Positions 20,903 through 28,927 of a DNA stretch of 29,165 bases are shown here, in pieces. This stretch comes from a virus: IMG/VR virus record IMGVR_UViG_3300010885_067404, positions 1 to 29,165 of that record; one strand, given 5' to 3'. The stretch's first letter is position 1. Each line of letters begins with the position of its first letter. The notes beneath the pieces are model-generated. The model did no database searches. It worked only from the letters and a program-made list of their open reading frames with translations, and was not told the DNA's origin. Made by a program: the position numbers and the translations under genes.

Positions 20903-21739
20903 TTAAAACTCGTTTATATGTTCCATTAAATTTTTAAGTTTATGTTCTACAAAGTAATTAAATAATTTTGTTTTACCTACTTCATTGGTTTCCTTATATT
21001 TATCGATTACCATTTCTTTAATATTTTTAGGTATTTTAGTTAAGTTAATTAATTGCTCATTACGAGCAAAATTACGTAATATTACATCGTCTTTAGAACC
21101 TTCTTGCTTAAAGTTATCTAATTTTTTTTGTGTAAGAGGTTTTTGACGTTTACTAGTTACAAAAGTATCATCGTCAGATAGTATATTTGGAATACCATCA
21201 CCTTGATCACCCCTACAGATATGCTCATACAAATATGATTCAGGATTACTATCTTTGATCCACTTCTTACGAATAGGATCATATTGCTTTACATTATTAT
21301 AACATTGTAACTGTACAAAGTCTTTATCACCTGAAAGGATAAGAATGTCTTGTAAATTATATTCTTGACACAGAGATGCTATTACATCATCTGCTTCTGC
21401 TCCTTCTATCTGAATAACTTTATAAGGAAAATTTTCTCTAAGTTCTTTTTTAATTTTATCAAGAGTTGAAAAAATTGTTGACCAATCAAGCTCTGATTGA
21501 TCTCGTGTTTTTTTCCTATTTGCTTTATAATATGGAAATATTTGCCGACGCCAGTAATTCCTATCATCACAGGCTATTACAATATCACCATAATCACCAC
21601 TAAACTTAGTATTATAACTTCTAATACTATTAAGAATCATATGTCTTAGCATGTTTTCATCTAACTTAGAGTTTAAATGATTACCAAGCTGTTGCATTAA
21701 ATTAGATATACAAACTTGATTTAAATCTATAATTATCAT
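20903..21739 (-). CDS. rnh: RNase H / 5' nuclease, T4 Rnh-like
   Basis: The 278-residue protein has the FEN/T4 RNase H acidic motifs: MIIIDLNQV (Asp5), VIACDDRNYWRRQIFPYYKA with its basic arch start, EGAEADDVIASL, and LILSGDKDFVQL. A later helix-turn segment includes GDQGDGIPNI, the usual helix-hairpin metal/DNA-binding part. It removes RNA primers and adjacent DNA from lagging-strand fragments. GAGGCGAG precedes the ATG. It is slightly shorter than T4 Rnh (305). Confidence 0.92.
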   Translation of the reverse strand: MIIIDLNQVCISNLMQQLGNHLNSKLDENMLRHMILNSIRSYNTKFSGDYGDIVIACDDRNYWRRQIFPYYKANRKKTRDQSELDWSTIFSTLDKIKKELRENFPYKVIQIEGAEADDVIASLCQEYNLQDILILSGDKDFVQLQCYNNVKQYDPIRKKWIKDSNPESYLYEHICRGDQGDGIPNILSDDDTFVTSKRQKPLTQKKLDNFKQEGSKDDVILRNFARNEQLINLTKIPKNIKEMVIDKYKETNEVGKTKLFNYFVEHKLKNLMEHINEF

Positions 21740-21774
21740 GGTCTCGCCTCATTTGATATTGTTATATATGAAGA

Positions 21775-22125
21775 TTACTCTTCATCATCATCATTAACAG
21801 AATTAATAATTTTTTGTGCTATTCCATTTTCTGCTTCAAGATCAACAATAGTATCAATTACTTCTTGAAGAAAATGAGGTACACCAATATATCTATAAAG
21901 GGTAGCATTCATAACTTCTGAGATCATTACTAGATCTTTTAAATGACTTCCTTCAACATTTACTTTAAAACCATAATTTACAAAATCATTAACAATTCGA
22001 TCTGTAATTTCTGATACTACCACATTAACATAATTTTTTCTTACTTCAAGAATCTTGTTCGTCGCTTCTTCATCTGTCGTAGGTAGACTATCATTCTTTT
22101 TTTTAAACTCTAGAACATTACTCAC
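21775..22125 (-). CDS. Conserved phage protein, 116 aa, GTG start
   Basis: The start is GTG (22125-22123), which shares one base with the upstream TAG stop (TAGTG), so translation is likely coupled. The protein is helical and acidic at the end (NSVNDDDEE), with VRKNYVNVVVSEITDRIVND and LKDLVMISEVMNATLYRYIG segments. I recall similar proteins in T4-like phages of aquatic bacteria next to RNase H; function is unknown. Confidence 0.6.
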   Translation of the reverse strand: MSNVLEFKKKNDSLPTTDEEATNKILEVRKNYVNVVVSEITDRIVNDFVNYGFKVNVEGSHLKDLVMISEVMNATLYRYIGVPHFLQEVIDTIVDLEAENGIAQKIINSVNDDDEE

Positions 22126-23192
22126 TATTTAACTACTTTCAATATAATAAGATTTTCATTAGTACGACCATTTGTATCGACAGGCGATGAATTAATATTA
22201 TCCATGAGCTTGCGTAGTGTAATTTTACCTCCAGAAAGTACTTCTTTAAGTACTGTTTCTGTTTTGCGTCCTATGCGTTTACTTAATGATAATTTATCAT
22301 CAAACCCCGTAATAGTAGTACGCTTAATAGATAAGCCAGCAGGACCTCGAGCTCTAAGAACACAAAGGATATTGTATTTAGTATTAAATGTCCAAAGCTC
22401 TTGAACACCTATTATACTAGCTGGATTAACTGACGTAAGTTTAAACTCTTTATTTTCTTTTTGATATTTAAAGTGCTTAAGAAGTTTATCAACAGATACT
22501 TCTTTCTTCTTACGCGGTGTACGTGCTTTTTTAACATTACCTGAAAAACGCTCACAATCTTCAATAAGTTTGAGAATATATCCCATCTTTACTTTAATGT
22601 CTGTTTTTGTATAACTTTGATACCCATCATCATTAACAGTTAATACATATGCATACTCATCTCGAAGAGGCGTATAGTATTCAGCTATCTTCTTAGCATG
22701 AGCAGCTGGAATCTCATTTTTTTGAAGCCATTCATAAATATTTACAAGTTCTCCTGAATCTAAAATAGTTTCTATATTACCAATAATGTCAGATAAACGC
22801 TCTTTTATTCGATCTTGAATAGAAGGACGCGCAACAACCGTTTTAGGTTTTTCTTCTTCGATATAATGCCCGATAGCATCTTGAATGTCATTGTTGACTC
22901 TGACCCAATCGTTGACTTGCAGTTCTTGTTTGTTGTTAGTTGCAATACGACAAAGCCATGCTGAGGTCAATGGTATACGATTATCTGGAATATTATCTAT
23001 TGTTTTATGCATCGCTTTATCAGTAAAATAATCTTTAAGATACTGTCTTGCTTTATTTCTATCGCACATTACATTATACCAGTTAAATGCACGAATAAGA
23101 TTTACCTTAGAACTAATAGATACTGGCTCGTCACCGTAAAACTTTTTATTTATTAGATAATCAGGGGATCTAGACATTTTTATCTTAGCCAT
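22125..23192 (-). CDS. Conserved phage protein of unknown function, 355 aa
   Basis: AGGAG lies before ATG at 23192. The product starts with a basic segment (MAKIKMSRSPDYLINKKFYG) and has a helical middle with DAIGHYIEEEKPKT and ERLSDIIGNIETILDSGELV. A Lys/Arg-rich linker (NVKKARTPRKKKEVSVDKLL) precedes a beta-rich C-terminal domain (KYNILCVLRARGPAGLSIKR, then TVLKEVLSGGKITLRKLMDN). The linker suggests DNA contact. It is first in the leftward group that includes RNase H. I recall homologues in T4-like phages but no function. Confidence 0.65.
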   Translation of the reverse strand: MAKIKMSRSPDYLINKKFYGDEPVSISSKVNLIRAFNWYNVMCDRNKARQYLKDYFTDKAMHKTIDNIPDNRIPLTSAWLCRIATNNKQELQVNDWVRVNNDIQDAIGHYIEEEKPKTVVARPSIQDRIKERLSDIIGNIETILDSGELVNIYEWLQKNEIPAAHAKKIAEYYTPLRDEYAYVLTVNDDGYQSYTKTDIKVKMGYILKLIEDCERFSGNVKKARTPRKKKEVSVDKLLKHFKYQKENKEFKLTSVNPASIIGVQELWTFNTKYNILCVLRARGPAGLSIKRTTITGFDDKLSLSKRIGRKTETVLKEVLSGGKITLRKLMDNINSSPVDTNGRTNENLIILKVVK

Positions 23193-23210
23193 AATATTCT
23201 CCTATAATTT

Positions 23211-23239
23211 ATAATAGTATATAATTATTAATAAATCAA
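23211..23239 (-). promoter_or_regulatory. Leftward host-type promoter
   Basis: On the minus strand TTGATT (23239-23234), a 17-base spacer and TATTAT (23216-23211) precede the AGGAG and ATG of the gene starting at 23192. It drives the five-gene leftward group. Confidence 0.6.
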
Positions 23240-23249
23240 CTGTTGATTT
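23233..23249. promoter_or_regulatory. Inverted repeat joining two divergent -35 boxes
   Basis: AAATCAAC (23233-23240), one base T and GTTGATTT (23242-23249) form a perfect inverted repeat. Each arm holds the TTGATT -35 box of one divergent promoter. It is well placed for a single regulator or for competing polymerases. Confidence 0.55.
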
Positions 23250-23271
23250 TTATTAAAAGATAAACTACTAT
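23243..23271 (+). promoter_or_regulatory. Rightward host-type promoter
   Basis: TTGATT (23243-23248), a 17-base spacer and TACTAT (23266-23271) precede the small gene at 23278/23296. It mirrors the leftward promoter with the same -35 hexamer and spacer length. Confidence 0.5.
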
Positions 23272-23295
23272 ATAAAGATGAAAGAGAGTAATAAT

Positions 23296-23481
23296 ATGTC
23301 ACGCACAGAAATACATATAGATTATGGAGATGAAACTATAATACTAGATTTTAATCTTTTAGAAAATATTATTCTTAAAGAGCTAATTGACGAAGGCCTT
23401 GATCCCCTAAATAGTAATGATATTATTAGTTTTTGGAAATACAAAGGAATTGATTTAGATAATGCCAACATACTCATTTAG
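23296..23481 (+). CDS. Small acidic protein, 61 aa (or 67 aa from ATG 23278)
   Basis: Two in-frame ATG occur at 23278 and 23296. The second has GAGAG seven bases upstream; the first would leave almost no leader after the promoter. The product is acidic: MSRTEIHIDYGDETIILDFN, then LIDEGLDPLNSNDI. No family is recognised. The end overlaps the next gene by 20 bp. Confidence 0.5.
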   Translation: MSRTEIHIDYGDETIILDFNLLENIILKELIDEGLDPLNSNDIISFWKYKGIDLDNANILI

Positions 23482-23710
23482 AGATAACATAACTAACAAT
23501 GAATTTAATGATTTTATGTCTATGTCGCAATTAGACACTTATCTTAAAGAAAACCCACATATTGAACAAACCATAACAGTTGCTCCTGCGCTGTGTGACC
23601 CTACACGTTTAGGTCTTAGAAAACCTGATTCTGGTTTTCGTGACATATTAAAGAAAATTAAACGTGAAGCGAATCGCGGTATTAAAAGGAGCACAATTAA
23701 CACCTGGTAG
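23462..23710 (+). CDS. FmdB-like conserved phage protein lacking zinc cysteines, 82 aa
   Basis: The start MPTYSFRDNITNNEFNDFMS resembles FmdB-type zinc-ribbon proteins and a family conserved in T4-like cyanophages, but the CxxC pairs are absent. The segment LKENPHIEQTITVAPALCDP followed by KPDSGFRDILKKI is the conserved middle. The end is basic. Function is unknown. The ribosome site (AAAGGAATTG) is rather distant, and the gene overlaps its upstream neighbour. Confidence 0.65.
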   Translation: MPTYSFRDNITNNEFNDFMSMSQLDTYLKENPHIEQTITVAPALCDPTRLGLRKPDSGFRDILKKIKREANRGIKRSTINTW

Positions 23711-23717
23711 GACAAAC

Positions 23718-24482
23718 ATGCATATTAACGAGGCTTATGACTTAACTATCGAAAACGCTATTTTAACAAGAACTCAGAGGAAAAAATTAAAAAAAACTAA
23801 GCGTATTGATCCAGTAGAAATAAGACGTCCTTTTATACTTAAGAGTATATTACCAAAGACTATTAATCAAAGTAAAATTTTTAAATCTTATAAAGAAAAT
23901 AAAAATTTACTACTTCACGGTTTACCAGGAACTGGGAAAACTTTTGTATCATTAGCTTTAGCGCTTAATGAAGTTATAAATGAAAGTAAATATAAAAAAA
24001 TTATTATCGTAAGAAGTGCAGTTCCAACTAGAGATATTGGATTTTTGCCTGGTAATATAAAAGAAAAAATTAAAGAATATGAAGCACCATATTATGCTAT
24101 TTGCGCTGAATTATTTGATAGAACAGATGCATATGAATTTTTAAAAAATAAAGGTATTATAGAGTTTATTCCTACCTCGTTTATAAGAGGTATTACTTTA
24201 AACGACGCTATTATAATTTTTGATGAAGTTCAAAATAATACCTTTCACGAATTAGACTCGGTTATTACAAGACTTGGAGAAAATTCAAGAATAATATTAT
24301 GTGGTGACTATAGACAATCTGATTTAAAATTACAAAATGAAAAAACAGGATTAATTAATTTTATGGATATTCTTCAAAAAATGAAGAGTTTCTATCATAT
24401 TGAATTAAATGAAGAGGATATAGTTAGAAGTGGGCTTGTCAGAGAATATATTATCTCAAAAGCTAGACTCGGGTACATTTAA
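23718..24482 (+). CDS. phoH: PhoH-like ATPase
   Basis: The 254-residue protein has Walker A GLPGTGKT (68-75), IIIVRSAVPTRDIGFLPG (a PhoH signature), Walker B IIIFDEVQN and the LCGDYRQSDL sensor segment. PhoH proteins are RNA/DNA-helicase-related ATPases, often part of phosphate-linked gene sets and common in T4-like marine phages; the phage role is unknown. ATG 23718 is chosen over an in-frame GTG at 23664 because TAGGA lies just upstream and the GTG overlaps the preceding gene. The N-terminal 50 residues are Lys/Arg-rich. Confidence 0.9.
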   Translation: MHINEAYDLTIENAILTRTQRKKLKKTKRIDPVEIRRPFILKSILPKTINQSKIFKSYKENKNLLLHGLPGTGKTFVSLALALNEVINESKYKKIIIVRSAVPTRDIGFLPGNIKEKIKEYEAPYYAICAELFDRTDAYEFLKNKGIIEFIPTSFIRGITLNDAIIIFDEVQNNTFHELDSVITRLGENSRIILCGDYRQSDLKLQNEKTGLINFMDILQKMKSFYHIELNEEDIVRSGLVREYIISKARLGYI

Positions 24483-25152
24483 AGAATTTAAATATAAAGA
24501 TATTAAATTACACTTACCTGAACTAGATGCAATCACTACGAATGAAGGCCGTAGGTATAAAACACCTAACGGCCTTTATCCGTCTGTAACTACAGTATTA
24601 TCTTTATTAAATAGAGATAGTATTTTAAAATGGCGTGCACATGTAGGTGAAGAAGAAGCTAATAGAATAACAAAACAAGCTACTTCAAGAGGCTCATTTA
24701 TTCACAAATATTGTGAAATGTATTTAAATAATAATAAAAAGTTACTTGAAGAAAATATTATGCCTTTTAATAAAAATAGTTTTTTATCTATTAAAAAGAT
24801 ATTAGATGAAAGTGTAAATAATATATATTGTTTAGAAGTACCTTTATATTCTGATTACCTTAAAGTAGCTGGTCGAGTCGATTTAATTGCAGAGTATAAT
24901 GGTAAATTATCTATTATAGATTTTAAAACATCTCGTAAAGAAAAAACAATAGAAGGTTTACAAGGATATTTTATGCAAACAGCTTGTTATGCTGTTATGT
25001 TTGAAGAGAGAACTAAAATACCTGTTAAAAACTGTGTTATTATAATTAATAATGACGAGACAGGAACAAATGTGCATCAAGTTGATAGAGACAAATATAT
25101 TTTTGACTTTATTAAGTTAAGAAACAAATATTCAGAAGAGTATAATTTTTGA
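24430..25152 (+). CDS. PD-(D/E)XK exonuclease (RecB/Cas4-like)
   Basis: The product (240 residues from GTG 24430, or 238 from TTG 24436) has the RecB-nuclease order: LYPSVTTVL, the RGSFIHKYCEMYL His motif, VAGRVDLIAEYNGKLSIIDF with the GRxD Asp, then DFKTSRK with the catalytic Lys, and the late LQGYFMQTACYAVMFEE Gln/Tyr motif. Related T4-like phages carry it as an exonuclease of recombination or host-DNA processing. The start is uncertain because it lies inside phoH (about 50 bp overlap) with only GAGG twelve bases before the GTG. Confidence 0.85.
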   Translation: MGLSENILSQKLDSGTFKEFKYKDIKLHLPELDAITTNEGRRYKTPNGLYPSVTTVLSLLNRDSILKWRAHVGEEEANRITKQATSRGSFIHKYCEMYLNNNKKLLEENIMPFNKNSFLSIKKILDESVNNIYCLEVPLYSDYLKVAGRVDLIAEYNGKLSIIDFKTSRKEKTIEGLQGYFMQTACYAVMFEERTKIPVKNCVIIINNDETGTNVHQVDRDKYIFDFIKLRNKYSEEYNF

Positions 25153-25155
25153 TTG

Positions 25156-25174
25156 CATAAATATCAGATAAATA
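25156..25174 (+). promoter_or_regulatory. Late-promoter-like boxes before the large structural gene
   Basis: CATAAATA (25156-25163) and GATAAATA (25167-25174) each differ at the first base from TATAAATA and lie 33-51 bases before ATG 25207. Confidence 0.4.
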
Positions 25175-25206
25175 ATCTATAATTTCATATATTGGAGCAT
25201 CAGCTG

Positions 25207-28200
25207 ATGGCTAGAAGAGTTATTCAAGACACTTATTACACGTTTGATCCGTCAACAAAAACTGTTGTTATCCCTAGATTTATTCCTCAAGAAAGAATTA
25301 TCACGTTAGTTAATACAACAACTAATTCGGTTCTTTATAACTTTGCTGATATTAATCTAGCTGTATCTTCTTATACCGCTAATTCTACTGCTTATACAAC
25401 AACAATTATTTTAAATACAAATATAAGCACAACTGGTATGGTATCAACAGATGCTATTCAAATAGTAGTTGACGAAATTAACGAATATGTTGTACCTGCT
25501 GAAGCACAGCTTGATCCTGTAGGTAAAATGAGAGTCAGTAATCCTCAGTCACTTATTGATACTGACTTTGAATACGGCCTTCAACCTACAAAATGGGAGT
25601 CTCTCTTCCTTAATAATAATAGACCTTCTTTCTTTTCAGACATGTCACTCAATCTTCCTGTTTCTAATGTTGCTGTAGAAACCAATAAATCTACAGTTAC
25701 AGTTACTGCTAACGCTTCATTAGGTTCAGGTGTTTTAACAACATCTACAACAAATACATCAGTTACAGGTATAGGTACACTTTTTACTACACAGCTTAAC
25801 TATGGCTTTGCTCTTTATGCCAACGGACTAAGTAACTCATTTATAGGATTAGTTTCCTCAATTTCAAATAATACTAATTTATTTTTACAATCTAATAGTG
25901 CTATTAATGCTGCCTCAAACGGATTCTTTACATTACCAGTTACAATGCCTACTAATGGATCACCATTTATATTGCAGGATACTTTATTTCCGCCTGCAAA
26001 CGGACCATTTCTAGTTGATAATACAACAGAACCAGATAATTTTACATTTACATATACTTCAAGGTCTGCTTATACAGGTACTAATACTTCTATATACGAT
26101 TCTGCTATTACAACTGCTTTTATTGGAAGTTTCTTCTCAGGAGCTGCTTATAATGTGGCTACAGTTAATACTACTCCTAGCGGCGTTTCTTCAAATCTAT
26201 TATATGTAACGACAAACGGCCCTCATGGCCTTACAGTTGGTAATCCAATTTATGTTACTAACGGTACAGTACTTCCTATTGGATCTAATAGTATTAACGG
26301 ATCATTTACTGTATCTACTATTTTATCAAGCAACGTTTTTGTTGCTAATCTTGCATCAGTTACTAATGCGTTTTCTAACGGTATATACGCTATTCCTACA
26401 ATATATCCAGGCGCTGCTGCGCAATTTTCTCATAGATCATATGATGGTGGTGTATATTTTACAACCGGTACTACATCATCAAATCAGCAAGCAATAAGAC
26501 AAACAAGAAGAGTGTTTAGATACCAGGCTGGTAAAGCAATACAAATGTCTACTGCTTCTCTTTTAAAGCCTGATTTTCAAATAGATAACGCTAATAACGT
26601 AAACTTTGGTTCTGGTAATACTATTCTTATTACTACAAGAACTCCTCATAATTTAACGGTTGGCGCTAACGTTTTTGTTTACTATAACAGTCAAATAAAC
26701 GTTAATCTGCAAGAAAATGACACAGCTTATACCGGAACGTTTGCAGTGACAAACGTAGTAAGTACATTTGCATTTAACTATGTTTCTCCTACTGCACCTA
26801 GATTAAATCCTGCTCCAGGTATTTTAAATATGAATGTTACCAATTGGTATGGTGCTTCTGTTAGAACTGGTATGTTTGATGCACAAAATGGTTTCTTCTA
26901 TGAATATGATGGTCAAATATTATACGCAGTAAGACGTAATTCAACAACACAATTATCAGGTATTGTAAACGTTACTAACGGAAGCCCAACTATCACAGGT
27001 GCATTAAATCCTGATGGTTCTGTATTCACACAATTTAGTCGTCAGTTATTACCTGGAGATTTTGTAGTAATTCGCGGTATGTCATATAAAATATTAAGTA
27101 TTGAGAGTGATACTTCTATGACAGTTACACCTCCATATAGAGGTATCACACTTTCAGGTCTTAACGGCGCTATCCTTAGTAAGACTATCGACTTTAAAGT
27201 TCCACAGAGTGAATGGAATATTGATAGATGTGATAATTCTGGTCCTTCAGGGTACGGTCTAGATCTTACAAAAGTTCAAATGTTCTATATGGATTATAGT
27301 TGGTATGGCGCGGGCGCTATTAGATTTGGATTTAAAGATAATTTAGGTCAAATTATATATTGCCACAGAATGATTCATAATAACCAATTAAATCAATCAT
27401 TTATGAGATCAGGTAACTTGCCTGCTCGCTATGAAGTTAATACTTTTCCGCCTACTACACAATTTTTTGGGGGAACAACTGGTAAATATTCTAATTTAAC
27501 TGTTAGTGATACTACAATGTTTGTTGCTAATGGTTTAGTATTACCATCAACCGGCACAGTTTTAGTTGATCAAGAATATATTACATATACAGCAAGATCT
27601 TCTACACAATTAACAGGTTTAACTAGAGCTGTTAAGGGAGGAACCCTTGCTAATACACATACATATTCAAACACATCACCTAAAATAGTTTCTCTTTCTA
27701 CCCCTAACTTCTCACCTATATTAAGTCACTGGGGAACATCTGTAATTATGGATGGTAGATATGACGATGATAAATCGTATATTTTCTCAAGCCCTGGTAC
27801 TACAGCAGCAAGTATTCCTGTCAATGGTACTGCTCCTATTATATCTTTAAGATTATCCCCAGCTGTTGATAATGGTGTTCCTAACTTATTAGGCGCCAGA
27901 GAAATTATTAATAGAATGCAGTTAACACTCCAACAAATGGATATTTATTCTAACGGTAACTTCTTAATTAAACTATTTCTTAATGCAAAGATTCTCGGTG
28001 ATACCTGGCAAAACGTAGGTGGTTCAAGCTTGTCACAAGTTTGCTATCATACAGCATCTGGTATTAATAAAAATGTTCAAGGTGGCGAGCAAATTTACGC
28101 TTTCTTCTCTCAGGCAACGACAGCAGCTGTATTTACTGTTACACAACAAGAATTAAATAAAGTTAGAGATCTTGGTAATAGTATTCTTGGTGGAGGAACT

Positions 28201-28326
28201 ACTAATAGTACAGGTTTTAATATTTACCCTGATGGGCCTGATGTTTTAACGATTGTCGCGCAAAATATTGGTAACGTATCATCTAGTATTTATGCAAGAC
28301 TTTCTTGGTCTGAAGCGCAAGCTTAA
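25207..28326 (+). CDS. Large virion structural protein (fibre/baseplate), 1039 aa
   Basis: ATG 25207 has GGAG nine bases upstream; an in-frame TTG at 25192 overlaps that site and is rejected. The start MARRVIQDTYYTFDPSTKTV, followed by VPAEAQLDPVGKMRVSNPQS and FEYGLQPTKWESLFLNNNRP, matches a large structural protein conserved in T4-like cyanophages. The middle holds repeated small beta domains: NGPHGLTVGNPIYV and TPHNLTVGANVFV; GTLFTTQLNYGFALY and TQFSRQLLPGDFVV; and a GTVLVDQEYITYTARSS domain. The C-terminal half has FYMDYSWYGAGAIRFGF and INRMQLTLQQMDIY. Asn, Thr and Ser are abundant. Exact location in the tail is unknown. Confidence 0.85.
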   Translation: MARRVIQDTYYTFDPSTKTVVIPRFIPQERIITLVNTTTNSVLYNFADINLAVSSYTANSTAYTTTIILNTNISTTGMVSTDAIQIVVDEINEYVVPAEAQLDPVGKMRVSNPQSLIDTDFEYGLQPTKWESLFLNNNRPSFFSDMSLNLPVSNVAVETNKSTVTVTANASLGSGVLTTSTTNTSVTGIGTLFTTQLNYGFALYANGLSNSFIGLVSSISNNTNLFLQSNSAINAASNGFFTLPVTMPTNGSPFILQDTLFPPANGPFLVDNTTEPDNFTFTYTSRSAYTGTNTSIYDSAITTAFIGSFFSGAAYNVATVNTTPSGVSSNLLYVTTNGPHGLTVGNPIYVTNGTVLPIGSNSINGSFTVSTILSSNVFVANLASVTNAFSNGIYAIPTIYPGAAAQFSHRSYDGGVYFTTGTTSSNQQAIRQTRRVFRYQAGKAIQMSTASLLKPDFQIDNANNVNFGSGNTILITTRTPHNLTVGANVFVYYNSQINVNLQENDTAYTGTFAVTNVVSTFAFNYVSPTAPRLNPAPGILNMNVTNWYGASVRTGMFDAQNGFFYEYDGQILYAVRRNSTTQLSGIVNVTNGSPTITGALNPDGSVFTQFSRQLLPGDFVVIRGMSYKILSIESDTSMTVTPPYRGITLSGLNGAILSKTIDFKVPQSEWNIDRCDNSGPSGYGLDLTKVQMFYMDYSWYGAGAIRFGFKDNLGQIIYCHRMIHNNQLNQSFMRSGNLPARYEVNTFPPTTQFFGGTTGKYSNLTVSDTTMFVANGLVLPSTGTVLVDQEYITYTARSSTQLTGLTRAVKGGTLANTHTYSNTSPKIVSLSTPNFSPILSHWGTSVIMDGRYDDDKSYIFSSPGTTAASIPVNGTAPIISLRLSPAVDNGVPNLLGAREIINRMQLTLQQMDIYSNGNFLIKLFLNAKILGDTWQNVGGSSLSQVCYHTASGINKNVQGGEQIYAFFSQATTAAVFTVTQQELNKVRDLGNSILGGGTTNSTGFNIYPDGPDVLTIVAQNIGNVSSSIYARLSWSEAQA

Positions 28327-28350
28327 GTTGATTATTATATAGTATTATTG

Positions 28351-28358
28351 TATAAATA
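28351..28358 (+). promoter_or_regulatory. TATAAATA late-promoter box before the tmRNA gene
   Basis: An exact TATAAATA begins 25 bases after the structural gene stop and ends just before the first hairpin of the tmRNA acceptor piece (28366). Transcription from it would start close to the mature RNA's 5' region. Confidence 0.65.
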
Positions 28359-28361
28359 ATA

Positions 28362-28675
28362 AGCTGATGTCGTTGACATCTAATGAAATAGACACTGAGG
28401 ACCCGGGGGCAGTACCCGGCGCCTTCACCAAAGATACTATCGCATTAGCTGCACCAGAAATGTAGTATGCAGGGGAATGTAAGTCGTTAGTATCTTTGAT
28501 GGGGGCGAAATAGGATCGACTGGTGTAGTAAAGATAAGATCGAGACTGAAGCAAAAAAACTAAATGCAAGAACTGCATCTAATGACAACGTTCCTTATTC
28601 CGCAATGAAAATTGCCGCTTAAGAATTGAGTCTGGGGTATGAGCTCCACCCTATTAAATAACGGGCTCACTTAAC
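28362..28675 (+). ncRNA. ssrA: Circularly permuted two-piece tmRNA
   Basis: The acceptor piece comes first: hairpin GATGTC/GACATC (28366-28380), T stem CCGGG/CCCGG around loop GGCAGTA (28403-28419), CGCCTTC, A and CCA (28420-28430). The coding piece follows: GGGGGCG (28501-28507) pairs with CGCCTTC and contains G3-U70, the alanine identity pair. It continues with AGGATCGAC, a tag frame from GCA 28575 to TAA 28622 (ASNDNVPYSAMKIAA) and an H-type pseudoknot: GGGT 28635-28638 with ACCC 28648-28651, and GAGCTC 28641-28646 with GGGCTC 28663-28668. tmRNA rescues stalled ribosomes and tags the peptide for proteolysis. Permuted order is typical of alphaproteobacteria. Ends and resume codon are estimates. 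Confidence 0.9.
28431..28497 (+). other. Intervening precursor segment of the permuted tmRNA
   Basis: AAGATACTA (28431-28439) pairs perfectly with TAGTATCTT (28488-28496) and so closes a 48-base loop between the acceptor CCA and the coding-piece 5' end. In permuted tmRNAs this segment is excised to give two RNA chains; here the 9-bp stem would stack on the acceptor stem in the precursor. Confidence 0.75.
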
Positions 28676-28699
28676 ACACAAACAAACACAGGAGACTAC

Positions 28700-28909
28700 A
28701 TGACTAAGACCCCATATGAAATTAGATATGATCTATTGAACTTTGCACAACATCAGCTATCTAGTGAGTATTATGCTAAATTAGAACAAGCTCGCGAGAT
28801 TAGAGACTTTGCAGAACGTGAAACTGTTATTTCAAGACTTAAATACTTTACAAAAGATGATATAGTCCAGCTTGCAGAAGATCTTAAAAGTTTTGTTGAT
28901 ACTAAGTGA
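28700..28909 (+). CDS. Conserved small phage protein, 69 aa
   Basis: CAGGAGACTAC gives a strong ribosome site before ATG 28700. The protein MTKTPYEIRYDLLNFAQHQL with KLEQAREIRDF and YFTKDDIVQLAEDLKSFVD is helical and charged. Similar short proteins starting MTKTPYEIR occur in T4-like phages; function is unknown. It lies between the two tmRNA-like units and may be cotranscribed with them. Confidence 0.7.
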   Translation: MTKTPYEIRYDLLNFAQHQLSSEYYAKLEQAREIRDFAERETVISRLKYFTKDDIVQLAEDLKSFVDTK

Positions 28910-28927
28910 CAATTAATATATTATGAT

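Noticed and set aside
26015-26497. Leu-rich open frames inside the large structural gene
   Set aside because: They are out-of-frame readings of Thr/Asn-rich codons without ribosome sites.
28345-28578. A 77-codon open frame on the minus strand
   Set aside because: It lies across the tmRNA acceptor and coding pieces, whose pairings explain the sequence; it has no ribosome site.
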